Shown here: piece after piece, positions 42,477-51,698 of the stretch
How the letters are laid out: each line of letters starts with the position of its first letter
How positions within the stretch are numbered: position 1 is the stretch's first letter
From: Roseovarius autotrophicus
GTDB lineage: Bacteria > Pseudomonadota > Alphaproteobacteria > Rhodobacterales > Rhodobacteraceae
Direction: 5' to 3'
Assembly (NCBI RefSeq): GCF_018069895.1
Contig: NZ_JAGQDH010000004.1
Location: forward strand, 186,001 to 250,000
Length of the DNA stretch: 64,000 bases
The notes under the pieces: model-generated
Told to the model about the DNA's origin: nothing
The model's input: the letters and a program-made list of their open reading frames with translations, nothing else
Databases searched by the model: none
Program-made: the position numbers and the translations under genes

Positions 42477-43817
42477 ATGCGCTTTCTCCGCCAGGGGCTT
42501 CTGGGTCTCTTTCTGCTCTCGGTCACGCTCGGGCTTCTGGCCTATGCGGGGCAGACCCTGCGCCTCGCCATCGAAGACCGGATAAACCGCGAGGCGCGCA
42601 TGCCCGAGCGGCGCGAGCGCGTCTTTGCCGTGCGCGTGGTCCGGCCAGAGGCCGAGACCGTGACGCCCACCATGACAGCCTTTGGCAGGATCGAGAGCCG
42701 CCGCACGCTGGAGATCCGCACGCAGGCCGCGGGCGTGATCACCGAACTTGCGCCCGGTTTCGTCGAGGGCGGCACGGTCACGGCGGGGCAGCTTCTGGCG
42801 CGGATCGACCCTGCGGATGCCGAGGCCGCGCTGGCGCGCGCGCGCACCGACCTGGCCGATGCCCGCGCCGAGGTGCGCGAGGCCGAGCGTGCGCTGGCGC
42901 TGGCGCGCGATGAACTGGCCGCGCGCGAGGAACAGGCCGATATCCAGACCCGCGCGCTTGCCCGGCAGCGCGATCTTGAATCGCGCGGCGTCGGCACGCT
43001 GACAGCGATCGAGGCCGCCGAATACAACCTGGTTCAGGCGCGTCAGGCCGTGCTTTCCGGCCGACAGGCGCTGGCGCTTGCCGAGGCGCGCGTCGATCAG
43101 GCCGCCACCGCGAGCGCCCGCGCCGACCTGGCGCTCTCCGAGGCCGAGAGGCGGCTGGCCGAGACCCGGATCACCGCCGGGTTTTCTGGCAGGCTGAGCC
43201 AGGTGAGCGTGATCGAGGGCCGTCTTGTGTCGGCCAATGAACAGCTTGCGCGGCTGGTGGACGGGCGCGCGCTGGAAGTGGCGTTTCGCGTCTCGAATGC
43301 CCAATACGCGCAGCTCATCGACGCAAACGGCACGCTGCGCCCCGCCCCTGTCACCGTTGCGCTTGACAGCGGCGACGTGCGCATCACCGCAACCGGGCGT
43401 ATCGCGCGCGAGGCGGCGGCCCTGGCCGAGGGTGAGAGCGGGCGCATGATCTTCGCCGCGCTCGACGATGCCCCGGCGATGAAACCGGGCGATTTCGTCA
43501 CTGTCACCGTGGAAGAACCGCCGCTCACGGATGTCGCCCGCCTGCCCGCCTCGGCGCTTGGCTCCGATGGTGCGGTGCTGGCACTCGGCGCCGACGACCG
43601 GCTTGAACGGCTGCCGGTCACGCTTTTGCGGCGGCAGGGCAATGACGTGCTGGTGCGCGCCGCTGACGTGACGGGCCGCGAAATCGTGACCGAGCGCAGC
43701 CCCGCCCTTGGCCCCGGTCTCAAGGTGCGCCGCCTGACCCCCGAGGCCGCCACCTCCGGGGCGGACGAGGACGCGACCAGCGCCGCCGCGCGGCGCGCGC
43801 CCCGGATGGGGGGCTAG
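42477..43817 (+). CDS. RND efflux periplasmic adaptor (HlyD/MFP family)
   Basis: 446-residue periplasmic adaptor. One N-terminal membrane helix (LLGLFLLSVTLGLLAYAGQT) anchors it. The lipoyl-like halves are VTPTMTAFGRIESRRTLEIR and ISAGFSG-like ITAGFSGRLSQVSVIEGRLV, separated by a long Ala/Arg/Glu coiled-coil hairpin over residues 120-240. Barrel and membrane-proximal parts follow. The ATG at 42477 is chosen over a GTG at 42399 because it starts the membrane helix. The permease gene follows by 4 bp; no outer-membrane channel gene is nearby. Confidence 0.9.
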   Translation: MRFLRQGLLGLFLLSVTLGLLAYAGQTLRLAIEDRINREARMPERRERVFAVRVVRPEAETVTPTMTAFGRIESRRTLEIRTQAAGVITELAPGFVEGGTVTAGQLLARIDPADAEAALARARTDLADARAEVREAERALALARDELAAREEQADIQTRALARQRDLESRGVGTLTAIEAAEYNLVQARQAVLSGRQALALAEARVDQAATASARADLALSEAERRLAETRITAGFSGRLSQVSVIEGRLVSANEQLARLVDGRALEVAFRVSNAQYAQLIDANGTLRPAPVTVALDSGDVRITATGRIAREAAALAEGESGRMIFAALDDAPAMKPGDFVTVTVEEPPLTDVARLPASALGSDGAVLALGADDRLERLPVTLLRRQGNDVLVRAADVTGREIVTERSPALGPGLKVRRLTPEAATSGADEDATSAAARRAPRMGG

Positions 43818-43821
43818 GCCC

Positions 43822-46800
43822 GTGGCGACCGTATTCTCGTATTTCACCCGTCACCGCACCGCGGCCAACCTGCTTCTGGTGCTTCTGGTGGCGCTTGGTC
43901 TCATGTCCCTGCCCAACATGCGGGCGCAGTTCTTTCCCGATGTGGTGGTCGATAACGTAACCGTCTCGATCACCTGGGAGGGGGCGAGCGCCGAGGACGT
44001 GGACAGCGCCATCGTCCAGCTTGTCGAGCCTGCGCTTCTGGCGGTCGAGGGCGTCACCCGCGCCCGCGCCACCTCGCGCGAGGCGCGCGCCAGCCTCACG
44101 CTCGAGTTCGAGCCGGGGTGGGACATGGGCCGCGCCGCCGACGAGGTGCAGGCCGCGCTCGATCAGATCACCACCTTGCCAGATGAGGCCGACGAGCCGT
44201 TGGTACGGCGCGGGGCCTGGCTCGACCGGGTGACGGATGTGGTCATCACCGGGCCAATGGAGGCGCCGCAACTGGCGCGCATCTCCGATGAATTCGTGGC
44301 CCGCCTGTTTGCCGCTGGCGTCACCCGCGCCACCATTCAGGGCGTCGCCGCGCCAGAGACGCTGGTCGAGGTGCCCGCCCGCGCGCTCATCGCCCATGAC
44401 GTGACCATGGCCGGGATCGCCTCTGCCATCGCCGCGCGCGTCGATGCCGCGCCTGCGGGCGACGTGACCGGGGCCAATGCGCGACTGCGCACCGGCAAGG
44501 CCACGCGCGGCGCGCCCGAGATTGCCGCCATTCCACTGCGGCTCAATCCCGATGGCAGCACGCTTATCATCGGCGATGTGGCCACGGTGCGCACCGGCGC
44601 GGTGGACCGCGGGCTGGCCTATTTCATTGGCGAACAGCCCGCCATCGCCGTGCAGGTGAGCCGCTCTGCTCAGGGTGATGCGTTGCGCATTCAGGCGCAG
44701 GTCGAGGAGGTCGCTGCCGAGATGCTGCGCGCGCTGCCCGAGGGCGCGCGCATCGAGCTCGTGCGCACCCGCGCCGAGGCGATCTCGGGGCGTCTGAAAA
44801 TGCTGCTCGACAATGCCGCCATGGGGCTGGCGCTGGTGGTCGGGCTGCTGTTTCTGTTTCTCAACGCGCGCACGGCCTTTTGGGTGGCGGCGGGTATCCC
44901 CGTGGCGATGCTCGCGGCTCTGGCGATCATGTATGCCGCCGGGCTCACGCTTAACATGATCTCGCTTTTCGCGCTGATCATCACGCTGGGGATCGTGGTT
45001 GACGATGCCATCGTGGTGGGCGAGCACGCCGACGCGCGCCACAGATCCCTGGGCGAGCCACCCTTTGTCGCCGCCGAACGCGCCGCCGGGCGCATGGCGC
45101 TTCCGGTCTTTTCGGCCACGCTGACCACGCTCATCGCATTCTTCGGGCTAGCGGTGATCGGCGGACGTTTCGGGGACCTGATCTATGATATTCCCTTCAC
45201 CGTCATCGCCGTTCTGGTGGCAAGCCTTGTGGAGTGTTTCCTGATCCTGCCCAACCACATGGCGCACGCCCTGACCCATTCCGCGAAAGAGCACTGGTAT
45301 GACTGGCCAAGCCGCGTGGTCAATCGCGGATTTGCCGTGTTCCGCGACCGGGCCTTTCGCCCGATCATGGGGATTGTCATCCGAGCGCGCTATGCGGTCA
45401 TCGCCGGGGTGGTTCTGCTGCTGGCCCTGCAAGTAGGCGCCTTCCTGCGCGGCGATGTGACATGGCGGTTTTTCAACGCGCCAGAGCAGGGCAGCGTTTC
45501 AGGCAACTTCGCCATGGTGCCGGGGGCCACGCGCGCCGACGCGGTGGCGCAGATGCGCGCGCTGCAAGAGGCGGTTCTGGCGCTCGGGGCAGAGTATGAG
45601 GCCGAGCACGGGCTGAACCCCATCGAGCATGTCATGGCGCAGGTGGGCGGTGCTGCGGGGCGCGGCATGGCCGGTGCCGACACGCGAGACGCCGATCTGG
45701 TGGGCGGCATCTCGATTGAACTGATCGACCCCGATCTGCGCCCCTATTCGAGCTTTGCCTTCGTGGCCGACCTGCAGGATCGCGTGCCGCGCCTACCGCT
45801 CACCGAAGAGCTGAGCTTTCGCGGCGCGCGCTCCGGCCCCGGCGGCGACGCGCTCGACATCGCGCTCTACGGGGCCGAGGCTGAGACGCTCAAATCCGCC
45901 GCCGAGGCGCTCAAGTCCCGGCTCGCGCGCTACCCGGAAGTGTCAGCGCTGGAGGACAACCTTGCCTGGGACAAGGCCGAACTGGTGCTTGACCTCACCC
46001 CGCACGGGCAGGCGCTTGGCTTTACCATCGACGAGTTGGGCCGCACCTTGCGCAACCGCGTGAACGGGATCGAGGCCGCGACCTATCCCGACGGGCCGCG
46101 ATCCGCCGCGATCCGGGTGGAACTGCCCGACGCGGATCTTTCGGCGGATTTCCTCGACACGATGCAGTTGCGCAGTGCCTCGGGCCACTATGTGCCGCTC
46201 GCCGATATCGTCACCGTCACCACACGCACCGGCTTTGCCACCGTGCGGCGCGAAAACGGGCTGCGCCATGTCAACGTGACCGGCGACATCTCCGAGGATG
46301 ACCCCGAGCGCGCCGCCGAAATCATGCGCGTGCTCGAGGCCGAGATCCTGCCCGAGATCGCGGGCACCTATCAGGTTGAATACCGCATGGGCGGGCTGAG
46401 CGAGCAGGAGAGCGAATTCCTTTCGGACGCGCGCCTTGGCCTCATGCTCACGCTTCTGGGCATCTACCTCGTGCTGTCGCTGGTCTTTGCAAGCTGGACA
46501 CGGCCCATGGTGATCATGGCGGTGATCCCGTTCGGCCTTGTCGGCGCGATCTGGGGGCATATTCAATGGGATGTGCCGCTGTCGATGTTCTCGGTCGTCG
46601 GACTTCTTGGGATGACCGGTATCATCATCAACGATTCCATCGTGCTGGTGACCTCGATTGACCAACATGCGCGCAAGCGTGGCCTCATCCCCGCGATCAT
46701 CGAGGGCGCGGCGGACCGGCTGCGACCCGTCCTGCTGACCACACTCACCACGGTGCTGGGACTGGCCCCGCTCCTGTTCGAGCGGTCCACTCAGGCGCAA

Positions 46801-47169
46801 TTCCTCAAGCCGACGGTGATCACGCTGGTTTACGGGCTGGGCTTCGGCATGGTGCTGGTGCTTGTCGTGGTGCCCGCCCTTCTGGCCATCGGGCGCGATC
46901 TGGCACGGCCCTGGGTGGCGCTGCGCCGAGGCTGGCGCGCACCGGGGGCGGCTTTGGTGCTGCGCGGGGCGGCGGGGGCGCTGGCGCTCTGGTTTGCCGC
47001 CACGCTTGGCTGGGTTCTGATGACGGGCGCCTTGCCCGCAGCTCTCGCGGTGCTGCCGCTCGACCCGGTTCCTGCTGCGCTTGCGCTCTTCATCGCGGGC
47101 GGCGCGGCACTCCTCGCGCTCCTCGCGGGCGGAACTCTTGCCCCCGGATCGGTCTTGCGCCGGTCCTGA
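43822..47169 (+). CDS. RND family efflux transporter permease
   Basis: 1115-residue inner-membrane pump of the AcrB/HAE type. It begins at a GTG with VATVFSYFTRHRTAANLLLV (first helix). The proton-relay pair D394-D395 lies in the fourth-helix motif LGIVVDDAIVVGEHAD. The second half shows LMLTLLGIYLVLSLVFASWT and GLLGMTGIIINDSIVLVTSI, the pseudo-repeat of the same region. Two periplasmic porter domains flank these. About 80 extra hydrophobic residues at the C-terminus (from LALWFAATLGWVLMTGALPA) exceed the usual length. Exports small molecules with the upstream adaptor. Confidence 0.93.
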   Translation: MATVFSYFTRHRTAANLLLVLLVALGLMSLPNMRAQFFPDVVVDNVTVSITWEGASAEDVDSAIVQLVEPALLAVEGVTRARATSREARASLTLEFEPGWDMGRAADEVQAALDQITTLPDEADEPLVRRGAWLDRVTDVVITGPMEAPQLARISDEFVARLFAAGVTRATIQGVAAPETLVEVPARALIAHDVTMAGIASAIAARVDAAPAGDVTGANARLRTGKATRGAPEIAAIPLRLNPDGSTLIIGDVATVRTGAVDRGLAYFIGEQPAIAVQVSRSAQGDALRIQAQVEEVAAEMLRALPEGARIELVRTRAEAISGRLKMLLDNAAMGLALVVGLLFLFLNARTAFWVAAGIPVAMLAALAIMYAAGLTLNMISLFALIITLGIVVDDAIVVGEHADARHRSLGEPPFVAAERAAGRMALPVFSATLTTLIAFFGLAVIGGRFGDLIYDIPFTVIAVLVASLVECFLILPNHMAHALTHSAKEHWYDWPSRVVNRGFAVFRDRAFRPIMGIVIRARYAVIAGVVLLLALQVGAFLRGDVTWRFFNAPEQGSVSGNFAMVPGATRADAVAQMRALQEAVLALGAEYEAEHGLNPIEHVMAQVGGAAGRGMAGADTRDADLVGGISIELIDPDLRPYSSFAFVADLQDRVPRLPLTEELSFRGARSGPGGDALDIALYGAEAETLKSAAEALKSRLARYPEVSALEDNLAWDKAELVLDLTPHGQALGFTIDELGRTLRNRVNGIEAATYPDGPRSAAIRVELPDADLSADFLDTMQLRSASGHYVPLADIVTVTTRTGFATVRRENGLRHVNVTGDISEDDPERAAEIMRVLEAEILPEIAGTYQVEYRMGGLSEQESEFLSDARLGLMLTLLGIYLVLSLVFASWTRPMVIMAVIPFGLVGAIWGHIQWDVPLSMFSVVGLLGMTGIIINDSIVLVTSIDQHARKRGLIPAIIEGAADRLRPVLLTTLTTVLGLAPLLFERSTQAQFLKPTVITLVYGLGFGMVLVLVVVPALLAIGRDLARPWVALRRGWRAPGAALVLRGAAGALALWFAATLGWVLMTGALPAALAVLPLDPVPAALALFIAGGAALLALLAGGTLAPGSVLRRS

Positions 47170-47189
47170 TCCGGCGCTACCCCTCGGCC

Positions 47190-48128
47190 ATGCGGATCCT
47201 GCGCGACCACAGCTTTGCCACAAGTGCCGATCGGGGTGCCTCCTGCGCCATTGGCAATTTCGACGGTGTCCATCTTGGTCACCGCTCGGTGATCGAGCTT
47301 GCGCGCAAGGCAGGAGCGGCCATCGGCGCCCCGCTCGGCATCCTGACCTTCGAGCCGCACCCGCGTGAATTCTTCGCCCCCGACGCCCCGCCCTTTCGCC
47401 TGATGAGCGCCGAGGCGCGCGCGCACCGGCTGGAAAAACTGGGCGTCGAGCGGCTCTATGAGCTCAACTTCAACGCCGCCATGGCCGCGCTCACCCCCCG
47501 CGCCTTTGCGCAGGAGGTGCTGGCCGACGGCCTCGGCCTTGCCCATGTGGTCGTCGGTGCAGATTTCTGCTTTGGCAAGGGGCGTGCGGGCAATGCCGCG
47601 ATGTTGCAGGCGTTCGGCACCGAGATGGGCTTTGGCGTGACCATCGCCACGCTGCTTGAGGGCGAGGGGGGGCAGGTTTCCTCTACCGCGATCCGGCAGG
47701 CCCTGACCGAAGGCCGCCCGCGCGACGCCGCCGCCATGCTGGGCCACTGGCATCGGATCGAGGGGCCTGTCGTGGGCGGCGAGCAGCGCGGGCGCACACT
47801 TGGCTATCCCACCGCCAACATGTCCATCGCCGGGCTGCACCCGCCACGCTTTGGCGTCTATGCGGTGCTTGTCGAAGTGCTCGACGGGCCGCACAAGGGG
47901 CACTATCACGGCGCGGCCTCGCTCGGGGTGCGGCCCATGTTCAAGGGCGAGGCGGCCAATCTCGAAACCTTCCTGTTCGATTTCTCCGGCGATCTCTATG
48001 GCGCGCATCTCTCGGTGGGTCTCGTGGACTATCTGCGCCCCGAGGAGACATTCGAAAGCCTCGACGCCTTCATCGCGCAGATGGACGCCGATTGCGCCCG
48101 CGCCCGCACCATCCTGGCCATATCATGA
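47190..48128 (+). CDS. ribF: bifunctional riboflavin kinase / FAD synthetase
   Basis: 312-residue enzyme that phosphorylates riboflavin to FMN and adenylates FMN to FAD. The N-terminal nucleotidyltransferase has CAIGNFDGVHLGHRSVIELA with its HxGH-like motif and VVVGADFCFGKGRAGNAAML. The kinase domain shows GRTLGYPTANMSIAGLHPPR and GAASLGVRPMFKGEAANLET. Length is standard. Its stop overlaps the YcgN start. Confidence 0.95.
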   Translation: MRILRDHSFATSADRGASCAIGNFDGVHLGHRSVIELARKAGAAIGAPLGILTFEPHPREFFAPDAPPFRLMSAEARAHRLEKLGVERLYELNFNAAMAALTPRAFAQEVLADGLGLAHVVVGADFCFGKGRAGNAAMLQAFGTEMGFGVTIATLLEGEGGQVSSTAIRQALTEGRPRDAAAMLGHWHRIEGPVVGGEQRGRTLGYPTANMSIAGLHPPRFGVYAVLVEVLDGPHKGHYHGAASLGVRPMFKGEAANLETFLFDFSGDLYGAHLSVGLVDYLRPEETFESLDAFIAQMDADCARARTILAIS

Positions 48129-48598
48129 GCGATCCCATCGACCGCACGGGCCTGCGCCCCCGCTACTGGGAAACGACGCCGCTTTCCCGCATGACTCAGA
48201 GGGAATGGGAGGCGCTCTGCGATGGCTGCGGCAAATGCTGCATGAACAAGCTGGAGGATGACGAGACCGGCGAGGTCGCGTTCACCCGCGTCGCCTGCCG
48301 CCTGTTCGATGACAGCACCTGCCGCTGCGGGCAATATCCGATCCGGCATCAGTTCGTGCCCGAATGCATTTCGCTCAAGCCCCACACGATCGAGCGCCAC
48401 GCCTATTGGCTGCCCGAGACCTGCGCCTACAAGCTCTTGCACGAGGGCAAGCCGCTCTACCGGTGGCACCCGCTCATATCCGGCGATTCGCAGAGCGTGC
48501 ATGATGCGGGCGTGTCGATGCAGCACCGCACCCTGCCGGAACACGAAGTCCCCGAAGAGGACTGGGAATACCACATCATCGAGGAGCCAATCCCATGA
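48125..48598 (+). CDS. ycgN: YcgN family cysteine-cluster protein (UPF0260)
   Basis: 157-residue protein with the cysteine cluster CDGCGKCCMNKLEDDETGEV, later CRLFDDSTCRCGQYPIRHQF and PECISLKPHTIERHAYWLPE, together likely binding a metal or Fe-S centre. It matches UPF0260/YcgN. Biochemical function is not established. The ATG at 48125 overlaps the ribF stop (ATGA), and its own stop overlaps the threonine aldolase start. Confidence 0.93.
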   Translation: MSDPIDRTGLRPRYWETTPLSRMTQREWEALCDGCGKCCMNKLEDDETGEVAFTRVACRLFDDSTCRCGQYPIRHQFVPECISLKPHTIERHAYWLPETCAYKLLHEGKPLYRWHPLISGDSQSVHDAGVSMQHRTLPEHEVPEEDWEYHIIEEPIP

Positions 48599-49641
48599 AC
48601 TTTGCCTCCGACAATGCCGGGCCTGCCCTGCCGCAGGTCATGCAGGCCATGATCGCCGCCAACGAGGGGTTCATGCCCTCCTATGGCGAGGATGCGCTGA
48701 TGGGCCGGGTGCGCGACCGGCTGCGCGAGCTGTTCGAGGCCCCGCAGGCCAGCGTCTATCTGGTCGGCACCGGCACGGCGGCGAATGCGCTCGGCCTCGC
48801 CACGCTGTCGCAGCCTTGGCAGACGGTGTTCTGCACGCCGCTTGCCCATATCCATGTGGACGAGTGCAACGCGCCCGAGTTCTTTACCGGCGGCGCCAAG
48901 CTGAGCCTTGTGGGCGAGGCCGACAAGATGACCCCCGCCGAGTTGCAGGCCGCCATCGCCGCCTGGCCCGCGGGCGATGTGCACGCGCCGCAATACGGAC
49001 CGCTCGCACTTACCCAGGCAACCGAACGCGGGCGGCTCTATACCTGCGCCGAGATCGCGGCCCTCTGCGATGTGGCGCGCACGCACGGGATGCCCACCCA
49101 TCTCGATGGCGCGCGCTTTGCCAATGCCGTCGCCGCGCTCGGCTGCACCCCCGCCGAGATGAGCTGGCGTGCGGGCATCGACGCGGTGAGCTTCGGCGGC
49201 ACCAAGAACGGCTGTCTGGGCGTCGAGGCAGTGATCTTCTTCTCCCCCGAGAACGCCTGGGAATTCGAGCTGCGCCGAAAGCGCTCGGCGCATCTGTTTT
49301 CCAAGCACCGGTTCCTGTCGGCCCAGATGCTGGGCTTTCTCGAGGGCGAGACATGGCTTGACGCCGCGCGCACCGCCAATGCGCGCGCGGCCTATCTGGC
49401 CGAGGGGCTGCGCGAGGTGGCGGAGGTGGATTTTGCCTTTGAGCCAGAGGTCAACATGATCTTTGCCCGCCTGCCGCGTGCCACCCATCAGCGGCTGCGC
49501 GCGGCGGGGGCGAGCTATGCGCTCTACGAGGGTCCGCTCGACCAGGGCCCCGGCGACACGCCGCTGCTGGCACGTTTCGTCTGTGACTGGTCCATCACCG
49601 AGACGGACATCGCCCGGTTCCTGGCGCTCCTGCGCGGCTGA
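48595..49641 (+). CDS. ltaE: low-specificity L-threonine aldolase-like enzyme
   Basis: 348-residue PLP enzyme cleaving threonine or allo-threonine to glycine and acetaldehyde. The N-terminal NFASDNAGPALPQVMQAMIA is the family start. The glycine-rich VGTGTAANALGLATLSQPWQ, the AHIHVDECNAPEFFTGGAKL segment, DGARFANAVAALG and the PLP-lysine region AVSFGGTKNGCLGVEAVIFF follow in order. Length is typical. It is the last gene of the ribF-ycgN-ltaE set, convergent with the cupin gene. Confidence 0.9.
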   Translation: MNFASDNAGPALPQVMQAMIAANEGFMPSYGEDALMGRVRDRLRELFEAPQASVYLVGTGTAANALGLATLSQPWQTVFCTPLAHIHVDECNAPEFFTGGAKLSLVGEADKMTPAELQAAIAAWPAGDVHAPQYGPLALTQATERGRLYTCAEIAALCDVARTHGMPTHLDGARFANAVAALGCTPAEMSWRAGIDAVSFGGTKNGCLGVEAVIFFSPENAWEFELRRKRSAHLFSKHRFLSAQMLGFLEGETWLDAARTANARAAYLAEGLREVAEVDFAFEPEVNMIFARLPRATHQRLRAAGASYALYEGPLDQGPGDTPLLARFVCDWSITETDIARFLALLRG

Positions 49642-49652
49642 CCGGGCGGCGC

Positions 49653-50051
49653 TCAGGGCGCGCCGTATTCCGCGTCGGTGACATGGGCGAGCCAGTCCGC
49701 CGCGCGCCCATCCTGCGCCTCTTGAATCGCCAGATGACACATCATCCGGTCCGGGCTTGCCCCGTGCCAATGCTCCTCGCCCGGCGGAATCCAGACCGTG
49801 TCGCCCGCGCGGATCACTTCGACCGGGCCACCCCGCGTGCCTATGAGGCCCACGCCCGAGACCACATGCAGCGTCTGGCCCAGCGGATGTGTGTGCCAGG
49901 CGGTGCGCGCGCCCGGCTCGAAAGTCACGCGCAGCACGCGCACCCGCGCGGGCGCGGCGGCCTCGATCACCGCCTCATGCCAGACCCGCCCGGTAAAATA
50001 GGCAGGTTCGGCCAGGCGGCTGCCGATGCTCTCGGTCCTGATGATCTCCAT
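49653..50051 (-). CDS. cupin domain protein
   Basis: 132-residue single cupin. Metal ligands are in PGARTAWHTHPLGQTLHVVS (motif 1, two His then the Gln/Glu position) and AGDTVWIPPGEEHWHGASPD (motif 2, His). The fold matches small cupins often found with (R)-mandelonitrile lyase-like or carboxymuconolactone proteins; substrate unknown. The start at 50051 begins the domain; a longer in-frame reading upstream is not conserved-looking. It is convergent with ltaE. Confidence 0.88.
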   Translation of the reverse strand: MEIIRTESIGSRLAEPAYFTGRVWHEAVIEAAAPARVRVLRVTFEPGARTAWHTHPLGQTLHVVSGVGLIGTRGGPVEVIRAGDTVWIPPGEEHWHGASPDRMMCHLAIQEAQDGRAADWLAHVTDAEYGAP

Positions 50052-50130
50052 GACGTCCTCCCTCATGATCCGCTCTGATCCTAGGGCGCGCACGCTGCGA
50101 TGCAATGCGTGGATTTCACCCCCGAATCCC

Positions 50131-50159
50131 TTGACGCCCCCCGCCTTTGCGCCTAAAGA
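50131..50159 (+). promoter_or_regulatory. sigma-70 promoter of rpmB
   Basis: TTGACG at 50131-50136, exactly 17 bp, then TAAAGA at 50154-50159. The transcript would begin about 85 bp ahead of the rpmB ATG at 50253. Confidence 0.65.
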
Positions 50160-50252
50160 CCGCTGACGGAATTCGGGGCGTCGCCTGTGGCGGTGCCCGC
50201 TTGTGTTAAGAAGGGCCTGCACGCGCCCTCACCCCAAGACGAGGATGAACCC

Positions 50253-50543
50253 ATGTCGCGCCGCTGCGAACTGACTGGAAAAGGCCCGATGGTTGGCAAC
50301 AACTCGAGCCACGCCAACAACAAGACCAGGCGTCGGTATCTGCCGAACCTCAACAACGTGACGCTGCAATCCGAGACGCTCAATCGCGGTATCAAGCTGC
50401 GGATCTCGGCGCATGCGCTGCGCAGCGTCGACCACCGCGGCGGGCTTGATGCCTTCCTTGCCAAGGCCAAGGATGTCGAGCTTTCGCCGAACGCGCTGAA
50501 GGTAAAGAAGGAAATCGCCAAGGCGCAGGCCGCCACCGCCTGA
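50253..50543 (+). CDS. rpmB: 50S ribosomal protein L28
   Basis: 96-residue L28. It begins [20 protein letters not shown], then [20 protein letters not shown], a standard rpmB start. The C-terminal helix [20 protein letters not shown] is typical of the alphaproteobacterial form. It is monocistronic, with a good promoter upstream and a terminator 23 bp after its stop. Confidence 0.96.
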   Translation: MSRRCELTGKGPMVGNNSSHANNKTRRRYLPNLNNVTLQSETLNRGIKLRISAHALRSVDHRGGLDAFLAKAKDVELSPNALKVKKEIAKAQAATA

Positions 50544-50566
50544 ACCGCCTTTCGGCACCCCTGACA

Positions 50567-50604
50567 ACAGCCCTGCCGCGTTGCGGCGGGGCTGTTTCCT
50601 TTTG
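50567..50604 (+). terminator. Rho-independent terminator of rpmB
   Basis: Stem ACAGCCC-TGCCGC with its complement around a GTT loop (50567-50595), followed by TTCCTTTTG. Confidence 0.8.
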
Positions 50605-50646
50605 TCGCTTGGCACGGGCACGCGGGTGGCCCTATACCTGATCCCG

Positions 50647-50994
50647 ATGAGCCGCCTGCGCACGATCACGGCCCTTGGCCTCTGCCTCTTTCTGGCGCTG
50701 ACCAGCGTCGGGCAGGCCGTGGCGCGTGGCGCGCCACAACCTGCGGGGCAGGTCGTGCTCTGCACCGGAGAGGGCACACGGGCCGTCCTCGTGGGGGCAG
50801 AGGGTCAACCCGTCGCGCCGCCGCATGTCTGCCCCGACTGCCTGCTGGCCTTTCATGCCACCGCCCCGAGCGATCCGCTGCCCGCGCCGCAACTGGCCGA
50901 AACCTCTGCGCGCTATTCCTTGGACGGAGCGCGCCACGTCACCACCCTGCCGCACCCCCTGCGGCGTGCGCGCGCGCCGCCCCGATCGGTCTGA
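50647..50994 (+). CDS. small secreted DUF2946-like protein upstream of copper chaperones
   Basis: 115-residue protein with a signal peptide (ITALGLCLFLALTSVGQAVA-RG). The mature part has a CTGEG pair partner VVLCTGEGTRAVLVGAEGQP and VAPPHVCPDCLLAFHATAPS with CxxC, a pattern of DUF2946-type metal-linked proteins. The C-terminus is basic. Start at 50647 is chosen to begin the signal peptide. It is 40 bp from a PCu(A)C gene on the same strand, suggesting a shared role in periplasmic copper handling. Confidence 0.65.
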   Translation: MSRLRTITALGLCLFLALTSVGQAVARGAPQPAGQVVLCTGEGTRAVLVGAEGQPVAPPHVCPDCLLAFHATAPSDPLPAPQLAETSARYSLDGARHVTTLPHPLRRARAPPRSV

Positions 50995-51034
50995 TCCCCT
51001 CATCTCTCATCATCAGACCAACAGGAGCGACATC

Positions 51035-51490
51035 ATGTCCCTGAAATTCACCATTGCGGTCGCGTGCGGCCTTGCTTTTTCCACGCCTGTCCTTGCTCAG
51101 CACGTCGAAGTGCACGACGCTTATGCCCGTGCGGCGTCCGCGGCATCCGGGGCCGCGTTTTTCACCCTGCACAATCACGGCGACAAGGCCGACCACCTGA
51201 TTGGCGCCAAGTCCCCCGCCGCGCAGAAGGTCGAACTTCATACCCATCGCGAGGATGGCAGCGGCGTGATGCGCATGATCCATGTCGAAGAGGGGTTTCC
51301 CTTGCCCGCCCACGGCACGATCAACTTTGAACGCGGCGGCAACCATGTGATGTTCATTGGCTTGACTCACAGCTTCGAGCATGGTGCCAGCGTGCCGCTG
51401 ACGCTGATCTTCGAGAAGTCGGGCGAGGTGACGCTGGAGGTTCCGGTGGATATGGAGCGCAAGGCCGGGGATCACGCCAAGAGCAACTAA
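51035..51490 (+). CDS. periplasmic copper chaperone PCu(A)C, copy 1
   Basis: 151-residue periplasmic protein with a signal peptide (TIAVACGLAFSTPVLA-QH). The copper site pattern H(M)-x10-M-x21-H-x-M is seen: KVELHTHREDGSGVMRMIHV, then FERGGNHVMFIGLTHSFEHG. Such chaperones deliver Cu(I) to cytochrome oxidase CuA/CuB. ACAGGAGCGAC precedes the ATG. A close paralogue follows 208 bp downstream. Confidence 0.92.
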   Translation: MSLKFTIAVACGLAFSTPVLAQHVEVHDAYARAASAASGAAFFTLHNHGDKADHLIGAKSPAAQKVELHTHREDGSGVMRMIHVEEGFPLPAHGTINFERGGNHVMFIGLTHSFEHGASVPLTLIFEKSGEVTLEVPVDMERKAGDHAKSN

Positions 51491-51629
51491 AGCCTTCGGA
51501 TCTAGTGGCGCAAGCGTCGGGAAACGGAAGACAACCGACCGATGACGCGACCCGCCTCGATCCCGCGCGATACCCCGACGGCACTATTGGCGTTGCGCGC
51601 ATCGCCGATAAAGCCCGAGGCAAGAGCCT

Positions 51630-51659
51630 GCCTGCATCCGGGCTTGCCCCGGGCGCAGG
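51630..51659. repeat. extragenic palindrome between the two copper-chaperone genes
   Basis: CCTGC-AT-CCGGG / CCCGG-GC-GCAGG hairpin with a short CTTG-type loop. Its core resembles the palindrome inserted in the NlpC/P60 gene at 22067-22089. Confidence 0.5.
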
Positions 51660-51698
51660 AAAAGCGTTAGCCAAGTAACGGATGAAAAGGAGAGCCGC

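Noticed and set aside
42018..43847. 609-codon minus-strand frame over moaB and the RND adaptor
   Set aside because: Overlaps two clear genes on the opposite strand and has no recognisable domain.
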